A program made the translations under genes and the position numbers. A stretch of 64,000 nucleotides of DNA from Sphingomonas albertensis (GTDB lineage: Bacteria; Pseudomonadota; Alphaproteobacteria; Sphingomonadales; Sphingomonadaceae): contig NZ_JACONT010000008.1 of assembly GCF_014358075.1 (NCBI RefSeq), positions 1 to 64,000 on the forward strand, written 5' to 3'. This document shows, in pieces, positions 59,153 to 64,000 of this stretch. A model generated the notes under the pieces. That model worked only from the letters and a program-made list of their open reading frames with translations. It was not told the DNA's origin and did no database searches. The number at the start of each line of letters is the position of its first letter. The stretch's first letter is position 1.

Positions 59153-61780
59153 ATGACCCCCATTCCCTGCTCGCTCAGAAACACCAGCCGTCCCGCTCCC
59201 ACCGTTACGCGCACGCGGCGTGGCGGGCTGTTCGGCTCGACCGGGCTCGCGCGGTTCGCGTGGCTGATCGGGTTCAGCCTTGCGGGCACGATGGCTGCAC
59301 GTCCGGTCGAGGCGCAGACGCTGCCGACCGGCGGTGAAGTCGTCGCGGGCCAGGCGAGCATCGCGACCGGCACCAAGTCGCTGACCGTGACGCAGACCAG
59401 CGACCGCGCGGCGATCAACTGGCAGTCCTTCTCGATCGGCAAGGGCAATAGCGTCGTCTTCGACCAGCCGACCAGCAGCTCGGTCGCGCTGAACCGCGTG
59501 CTCGGCACCGATCCGTCGGTGATCCTCGGCAACCTGTCGGCGAACGGGAAAGTGTTCCTCGTCAACGCGAATGGCATCCTGTTCGGCCAGACCGCGAACG
59601 TGAACGTCGGCGGGCTGGTGGCCTCGACGCTGAACATCTCCGATGCCGACTTCCTTGCGGGCAAGAACAGTTTCGCAGGGACCAGCGGCGCGAGCGTCCA
59701 GAACGACGGCCGGATCACCGCGAAGAACGGCTATGTCGCGCTGCTCGGCGCGAACGTCGGCAATAGCGGGACGATCAAGGCGAACTTCGGCACCGTCGTG
59801 CTGGCGGGCGGCGAGGCGATCACGCTAGACGTGGCGGGCGACGGGTTGCTCAACGTCGCGGTCGACAAGGGCGCGGTCGGCGCGCTGGTCCGCAACGGCG
59901 GGCTGATCCGCGCGGACGGCGGCAAGGTAGTGATGACCGCGCAAGGGGCCGGCGACCTGCTCCACACCGCGGTCAACAACACCGGCATCGTCGAGGCGCG
60001 CACGCTGCAGAACCGCGGCGGCACCATCCTGCTGCTCGGCGACATGAAGACCGGCACGGTTACCGTCAGCGGCGAACTCGACGCGAGCGCACCGGTCGGC
60101 GGCGATGGCGGCTTCATCGAGACGTCGGCGGCGACCGTCACCGTCGCGGACAGCGCCAAGGTGTCGACCTTCGCACCGGGCGGCATGACCGGCATGTGGC
60201 TGATCGATCCGCAGGATTACGTGATCGGCGCGGGCGGCAACATCTCGGGCTCGACGCTGTCGGCGCAGCTCGTCACGACCAGCATCACGATCAGCACGAT
60301 CCCCGCGGCGGGCGACACGACCACCGGCAATGGCGACATCTTCGTCAACGATGCGGTCGCGTGGACCGCGTCGGGCGTGCCGACGACGCTGACGATGAAC
60401 GCGTTTCGCGACGTCAACATCAACGCGCCGATCACCGCGACCAACGGCAACATCGTCGCGTGCTGCGGCCGCGACGTGAACGTCAATGCCGACCTGACGA
60501 CGACCAACGGCAGCATCCTGCTCAACGCCGGGCAGAACGTGAACGTGTTTCACGCGATCACGACGACCGACGGCAACATCGCGCTGTGTGCCGGCCACGA
60601 CGTGCTGATCGACGCGGCGGTCACGCTGACCCGCGGCACGACGATCCCCGCGCAGAGCCTGGGCCTGCCGGTCGGGCTCACGCTGATCGCCGGCGCGGAC
60701 GGCACCGGGCCGGGCGTCAACGGCGGCACGATCGTGTTCTCCGCACTGTCGCCGCCGACCACCGTCACCGCGGCGCCGGTGTCGATCAACTACAACCCCA
60801 TTTCGTACACGACGCCGACCGACTTCTCGACCGAGTTCGTGCTGACCGAAGGCGCGGCGATCACCCAGCGCATGCTGCTGTTCCCGACCGCGCAGAAGGT
60901 GGCGGACGGCACCAATGCGGCGGTGCTGAGCGGGTTCAACACCAACGGCATCTCGGGCATGCCGACCGGCGTATCGCTGGTCGCCGGCCCGAACGCGACC
61001 GCGACGTTCGACAGCACCGGCGAAGGCACGGGCATCGGCGTCGGCTTCAGCGGCTACACGCTGACAGGGGCCAACGCGGACCAGTATGCGCTGGCGAGCT
61101 CATGCTGCGTCGCCGGGTTCCGGACGACCGGGACGATTACGGCTGCTCCGGCGCCTGCTCCCGCACCGGCGCCTGCGCCTGCTCCGGCACCAGCGCCCGC
61201 TCCGGCACCAGCGCCCGCTCCGGCACCAGCGCCTGCTCCGGCCCCAGCGCCTGCTCCGGCCCCAGCGCCTGCTCCGGCACCAGCGCCTGCTCCGGCCCCA
61301 GCGCCTGCTCCGGCCCCAGCGCCTGCTCCGGCCCCAGCGCCAGCCCCGGCTCCGGCTCCAGCTCCAGCGCCCGCGCCGGCTCCAGCGCCCGCTCCGGCAC
61401 CGGCTCCTGCACCCGCCCCGGCTCCGGCTCCCGCACCCTCCCCGGCGCCCGCCCCGGCACCATCGCCAGCACCGTCACCGACGCCCACGCCCACGCCGCC
61501 AGTCATCGTCACGCCCACACCTGTGCCAAACCTGCCGACCGCTGCACGCCCGATCCTGGACGTTCCGCCGGTGATGGTCCGCGTGCCATCGCCACCGCCG
61601 ATCGAGGTCGTCGAGGGTGGCGTGGCATTCCCGCCGCCGATCCGTCCGGGTACGGTCATCGTCGAGACCCCGGGCACGCCGCCGGCCGTCCAGCCCGCGC
61701 CCGATCGTCCCTTCGTGCAACCGACCCCGCCGAACACGCCGGCCGTCCCCGACTATCCACGCAAGCAGGCGCGCCATTAA
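59153..61780 (+). CDS. TpsA-type filamentous haemagglutinin-domain exoprotein with Pro-Ala stalk
   Basis: 875-residue secreted protein. An extended signal peptide precedes the TPS secretion domain, with NANGILFGQTANVNVGGLVA as the NPNGI-type motif and GNSVVFDQPTSSSVALNRVL. Short beta-helix-like repeats follow (NVNADLTTTNGSILLNAGQN, AITTTDGNIALCAGHDVLID). A small beta domain (about 540-655) ends with CCVAGFRTTGTITA, and a Pro-Ala tract of over 100 residues and a Pro-rich C-terminus complete it. The exoprotein is small for TpsA and the stalk is unusual. It should be secreted through the upstream TpsB-like pore and may stay surface attached. Confidence 0.85.
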   Translation: MTPIPCSLRNTSRPAPTVTRTRRGGLFGSTGLARFAWLIGFSLAGTMAARPVEAQTLPTGGEVVAGQASIATGTKSLTVTQTSDRAAINWQSFSIGKGNSVVFDQPTSSSVALNRVLGTDPSVILGNLSANGKVFLVNANGILFGQTANVNVGGLVASTLNISDADFLAGKNSFAGTSGASVQNDGRITAKNGYVALLGANVGNSGTIKANFGTVVLAGGEAITLDVAGDGLLNVAVDKGAVGALVRNGGLIRADGGKVVMTAQGAGDLLHTAVNNTGIVEARTLQNRGGTILLLGDMKTGTVTVSGELDASAPVGGDGGFIETSAATVTVADSAKVSTFAPGGMTGMWLIDPQDYVIGAGGNISGSTLSAQLVTTSITISTIPAAGDTTTGNGDIFVNDAVAWTASGVPTTLTMNAFRDVNINAPITATNGNIVACCGRDVNVNADLTTTNGSILLNAGQNVNVFHAITTTDGNIALCAGHDVLIDAAVTLTRGTTIPAQSLGLPVGLTLIAGADGTGPGVNGGTIVFSALSPPTTVTAAPVSINYNPISYTTPTDFSTEFVLTEGAAITQRMLLFPTAQKVADGTNAAVLSGFNTNGISGMPTGVSLVAGPNATATFDSTGEGTGIGVGFSGYTLTGANADQYALASSCCVAGFRTTGTITAAPAPAPAPAPAPAPAPAPAPAPAPAPAPAPAPAPAPAPAPAPAPAPAPAPAPAPAPAPAPAPAPAPAPAPAPAPAPAPAPAPAPAPAPAPAPAPAPAPSPAPAPAPSPAPSPTPTPTPPVIVTPTPVPNLPTAARPILDVPPVMVRVPSPPPIEVVEGGVAFPPPIRPGTVIVETPGTPPAVQPAPDRPFVQPTPPNTPAVPDYPRKQARH
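61144..61483 (+). repeat. tandem GCNCCN repeat encoding Pro-Ala stalk
   Basis: Repeats of 6 bases coding Pro-Ala, many grouped in larger near-identical units of the type CCAGCGCCTGCTCCGGCC, fill this stretch. Both DNA strands are open because of the composition, creating long shadow frames. Copy number should vary easily by slippage or recombination. Confidence 0.9.
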
Positions 61781-61781
61781 A

Positions 61782-62444
61782 GTGATCGGCCGGGACAGGG
61801 TCGGACGGCGATGGCGCGGTACGCTGATAACGGGACTCGCTGCGCTCGCGGCGACCTCCCCAGGCGTGGCGCAGGCCGTACGCGCCGAACCCATCGGACG
61901 GTTCGGTACCGAGGCGGTTTCGAACGATGCGCGCGACACCGCGGACTGGGTTGCCGCGTCGCACGATAATCAGGGCCTGCCGTTCATCGTCATCGACAAG
62001 GTGAACGCCGTGGTCTTCGCATTCGACGCCACCGGTCGATTGCGCGGTACGGCACCAGCCTTGCTCGGCATGGCGCGCGGCGATGCGAGCGTGCCCGGCA
62101 TCGGCCAGCGCAAGCTCGCGACGATCACGCCGGCCGAACGCACGACCCCCGCGGGTCGGTTCAAGGCCTCGCTCGGTCACGACTTCGAACAGGACATCCT
62201 GTGGATCGACTATGACGCCGCGCTGTCGATGCACCGTGTGATCAAGGGACGCCGCGTCGACGACCGCGCCGGCCGGCTCGCGTCGCCCACGCCCAGCGAC
62301 AACCGAATCTCGTATGGCTGCGTGAACGTGCCGCCGGGGTTTTACGATGGGGTGGTGAAACCGTTATTCACCGGCACCGTAGGAATCGTCTACATCCTGC
62401 CGGAGACGAAACCGTTGCGAAGCGTGTTCGCCGTGCCGGACTGA
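61782..62444 (+). CDS. L,D-transpeptidase (YkuD-type) exported protein
   Basis: 220-residue protein with an N-terminal signal segment (GTLITGLAALAATSPGVAQA) and an L,D-transpeptidase catalytic region: a conserved His in YDAALSMHRVIKG and SYGCVNVPPGFYDGVV with the catalytic Cys. Such enzymes form 3-3 crosslinks or attach proteins to peptidoglycan. The GTG at 61782 starts 2 bases after the exoprotein stop, so the gene is in the tpsBA unit and may help anchor the exoprotein. ATG starts are further downstream and would remove part of the signal. Confidence 0.85.
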   Translation: MIGRDRVGRRWRGTLITGLAALAATSPGVAQAVRAEPIGRFGTEAVSNDARDTADWVAASHDNQGLPFIVIDKVNAVVFAFDATGRLRGTAPALLGMARGDASVPGIGQRKLATITPAERTTPAGRFKASLGHDFEQDILWIDYDAALSMHRVIKGRRVDDRAGRLASPTPSDNRISYGCVNVPPGFYDGVVKPLFTGTVGIVYILPETKPLRSVFAVPD

Positions 62445-62457
62445 CAGACAAAGAAAT

Positions 62458-62494
62458 CCTCCCCCGCCAGGGGGAGGTGGCTGGCGCTCGCCAG
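62458..62494. repeat. REP-like double hairpin between convergent genes
   Basis: Two adjacent stem-loops: CCTCCCCC-GCCA-GGGGGAGG (62458-62477) and CTGGCG-CT-CGCCAG (62481-62494). The string GGAGGTGGCTGGCGC is shared with the hairpin at 21175-21210. It lies 14 bases after the transpeptidase stop and may act as a transcription or mRNA-stability boundary; there is no T-run. Confidence 0.65.
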
Positions 62495-62594
62495 ACGGAG
62501 GGGGAGGACACGGAACGAGGATTATCGCGCCCCGTCCCCTCCAGCGCGTCTCCGCCAAGAATAATGAGAACCGCGCCCCGTCCGGGCCTCTACC

Positions 62595-63347
62595 TCACCG
62601 GCACCACGGCCGCTCGCGATACCATTTGGTCAGCACGTATTTGACGCCCTGCTCGACCGGCATGCCCTGGTGCAACGACCCGGGGTTCGGCCGCCCCAGC
62701 GCATCCATGTTGTTCCAGATCACCAGATTGCCCGCCTTCGGTGCGATCATCACGCCCGCGGTCGGAAAATTCGTGCGACCGCCCAAGGACGGTTCGTTGA
62801 GGAAGGTCATCGCCGACCACGTCCGCTGTCCGCCGATCGGCACCTGGTTTCGCCAGTAATGCTGCCCGGTATCGAAGAAATCATGGTGCGGCTTGAACTC
62901 TTGCCCGACCGCATAGCGCTGGCCCTGCAAGGCCTCGCCGAAGATCGGATCGAGACCGGTCAGATCGTCGAGCTTGCTCTCTACGGCCGTTACCGCGTCG
63001 GGTCCGGGATAGAGATAGCAGGTCTCGCTCGTCCGATACGACGGTACGGGATCGTCGGAGACCACGGGCGACGGCACGCGATTGGCGTCGATCAGGCGGA
63101 TCAGCGCGGCGCATTCGCCCAGCGTCAGGAAATTGCGGACGACATAGAGTTCGACGCCGTTGGCGGGGATCCGGACGGCACCGGCATAATGAGCGATCCG
63201 CTCTCGAACGCGCACGGCGGAGTCGGATCGAGCCAAGGCCTCCATCTGGCCATCGCGGAGATCGAGCGCCGACAATGGAGCCGACATCAGCGACGTGTTC
63301 TCGGATTTATCGGTCGGCCAAGCGCCAGTATCTAGGAATTCGGCCAT
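62595..63347 (-). CDS. prolyl-4-hydroxylase-type 2-oxoglutarate/Fe(II) oxygenase
   Basis: 250-residue dioxygenase with a double-stranded beta-helix core. The iron ligands are in FKPHHDFFDTG (His-x-Asp) and the distal His in PGSLHQGMPVEQG; the 2-oxoglutarate-binding basic residue is in VKYVLTKWYRERPW. RTWSAMTFLNEPSLGGRTNF is the usual strand before the second His. It hydroxylates a prolyl residue or other peptide side chain in related proteins. It is convergent with the transpeptidase and close to a Pro-rich exoprotein, which could be a substrate, though that is speculation. Confidence 0.88.
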   Translation of the reverse strand: MAEFLDTGAWPTDKSENTSLMSAPLSALDLRDGQMEALARSDSAVRVRERIAHYAGAVRIPANGVELYVVRNFLTLGECAALIRLIDANRVPSPVVSDDPVPSYRTSETCYLYPGPDAVTAVESKLDDLTGLDPIFGEALQGQRYAVGQEFKPHHDFFDTGQHYWRNQVPIGGQRTWSAMTFLNEPSLGGRTNFPTAGVMIAPKAGNLVIWNNMDALGRPNPGSLHQGMPVEQGVKYVLTKWYRERPWCR

Positions 63348-63623
63348 GGTTTCGTAACTCTGATCATCAGCCCCCTTACTAAACCAATAGCAGCATCCTT
63401 ATCCTATGTTTATATTTTTTATTGATGCATCTTTATACTCTCACCTACGTTTATCAAGTACGACCAACACAGGTTAGGCTCGGTTGAGCGAATTTTCGCC
63501 ACCACCCCGCCCATTGGGATGCGCATAAGTCGCACCAGGCCGAAGAGTTCGGGAACATCCATGCTCCGCTGCCGGCGAGAGCCACGGATGACGTGCCTAG
63601 ACCGACATCGGCGGAGAACCATC
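63348..63623. other. AT-rich intergenic region
   Basis: The stretch at about 63395-63460 is very AT-rich (TTATATTTTTTATTGATG) and lies between the divergent oxygenase gene and the small membrane-protein gene. It should hold promoters for both, but I did not identify a specific element. Confidence 0.4.
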
Positions 63624-63872
63624 ATGCAACCGGGATTTATCGCGGGCGCGGGACCGACACCCCATGCTCTACATACTGCCTATGTCGACGTCGCTGCGGT
63701 CACTGCCGTCTCCGGCGTCGCCTCGATCAAAATCGGCGATAGTGTAGATCCCAGGCCTCGACGTAAACCCAAGGCATCGACACCCCGTTTTCCCGTGATC
63801 CGCGGCATTTTATTCGCGCTGCCGATCTCGGTGCTGTTCTGGGTCGGGGTCCTCGTTCTGTCGATCGGGTAG
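63624..63872 (+). CDS. small single-pass membrane protein
   Basis: 82-residue protein with one C-terminal transmembrane helix (GILFALPISVLFWVGVLVLSIG) after a basic patch (RPRRKPKASTPRF), giving a tail-anchored layout. ATG 63624 is preceded by GGAGAACC. The family is not recognised; similar small proteins occur ahead of exopolysaccharide genes in sphingomonads, but this is a loose memory. Confidence 0.55.
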   Translation: MQPGFIAGAGPTPHALHTAYVDVAAVTAVSGVASIKIGDSVDPRPRRKPKASTPRFPVIRGILFALPISVLFWVGVLVLSIG

Positions 63873-63941
63873 CACCGCCGCCGCGCACCCTCTCGAATTT
63901 CAATTCTGGAAGTCCTCGCTCACGGCGGGGCGGGGATAGTC

Positions 63942-64000
63942 ATGGTCAAAAATCTTTTTGCATGCGTTGCGGCCGCGATACTGGCATTCGCTCCCCACCC
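63942..64000 (+). CDS. start of an exported protein, cut by window end
   Basis: Only about 19 codons are visible: a Lys-containing start (MVKNLFACVAAAILAFAP) followed by a hydrophobic, Ala-rich stretch, which looks like a signal peptide. A G-rich sequence lies just upstream but no strong ribosome-binding site. The rest of the protein is outside the window, so nothing can be said of its function. Confidence 0.4.
   Translation, partial: MVKNLFACVAAAILAFAPH

Noticed and set aside
61054..61737. Gly-Ala-rich minus-strand frame over the Pro-Ala tract
   Set aside because: It is the reverse reading of the Pro-Ala repeat, which leaves both strands open.
60196..61785. 529-codon Arg/His-rich frame inside the exoprotein gene
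   Set aside because: It is a shifted reading of the repeat-rich TpsA-like gene and has no signal peptide, domain or ribosome-binding site.

Overview
The window is GC-rich DNA from an alphaproteobacterium, most likely a Sphingomonas-type member of the Sphingomonadaceae. The support is two large TonB-dependent receptors in a polysaccharide-utilisation locus, a direct-repeat GTTC-N7-GTTC LexA box of the alphaproteobacterial type, and sphingomonad-like hypothetical families. No rRNA, tRNA or CRISPR array was recognised.

Region 1 (about 0.9-21.9 kb) is a polyuronate utilisation locus. The minus-strand arm holds a small unknown ORF, a GH105 hydrolase, a toroid-type lyase, a TonB receptor, two tandem alginate-lyase-fold (PL5/PL38-type) lyases, a fumarylacetoacetase/pentenoate-hydratase-like protein, an MFS hexuronate-type transporter and a PL7 lyase. 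The plus-strand arm holds a LacI regulator, kduI, kduD, kdgK, a DUF4861 protein, a second TonB receptor and a FadR-type GntR regulator. Together they would bind and import polyuronate fragments, cut them to unsaturated uronates, and convert these through KduI/KduD/KdgK to KDPG. The KDPG aldolase is not in the window. Four copies of a near-palindrome, AGTTGT-N2/3-ACAAC next to TTGAC(A), sit at the promoters of the arms and match the GntR operator consensus. A large periplasmic-propeller histidine kinase without a partner regulator follows at 22-25 kb.

Region 2 (about 25-44.5 kb) is accessory DNA. It contains a frameshifted conserved gene, a DUF6438 lipoprotein, an SOS/mutagenesis cluster (SNase-like protein, YozE-like protein, umuD, umuC, SRAP/YedK) around a LexA box, and a three-gene Shango-type anti-phage system (TerB protein, ATPase, Lhr-like helicase). 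Directly upstream of Shango lie a TIR-domain protein with a histone-like basic tail and two small proteins. A tight four-gene operon follows (DUF2235 hydrolase, lipoprotein, small helical protein, secreted SH3-metallo-beta-lactamase-fold protein), then a DUF6629 membrane protein.

Region 3 (about 45.2-53.9 kb) is a Tn7-like transposition module: a TnsA-like endonuclease, TniA/TnsB DDE transposase, TniB/TnsC ATPase and TniQ/TnsD-like protein. It is preceded by an unusual convergent pair of proteins that look like transposases without a complete catalytic triad. The region 2 genes may be its cargo, but I could not find the transposon ends.

Region 4 (about 55.3-64 kb) looks chromosomal: two convergent Crp/Fnr regulators, a TpsB/TpsA two-partner secretion pair whose exoprotein carries a long Pro-Ala stalk, an L,D-transpeptidase, a prolyl-4-hydroxylase-type oxygenase, a small membrane protein and the start of a secreted protein cut by the window end.

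All calls come from reading motifs, frames and spacing by eye. Start codons are stated where they were chosen over longer ORFs.
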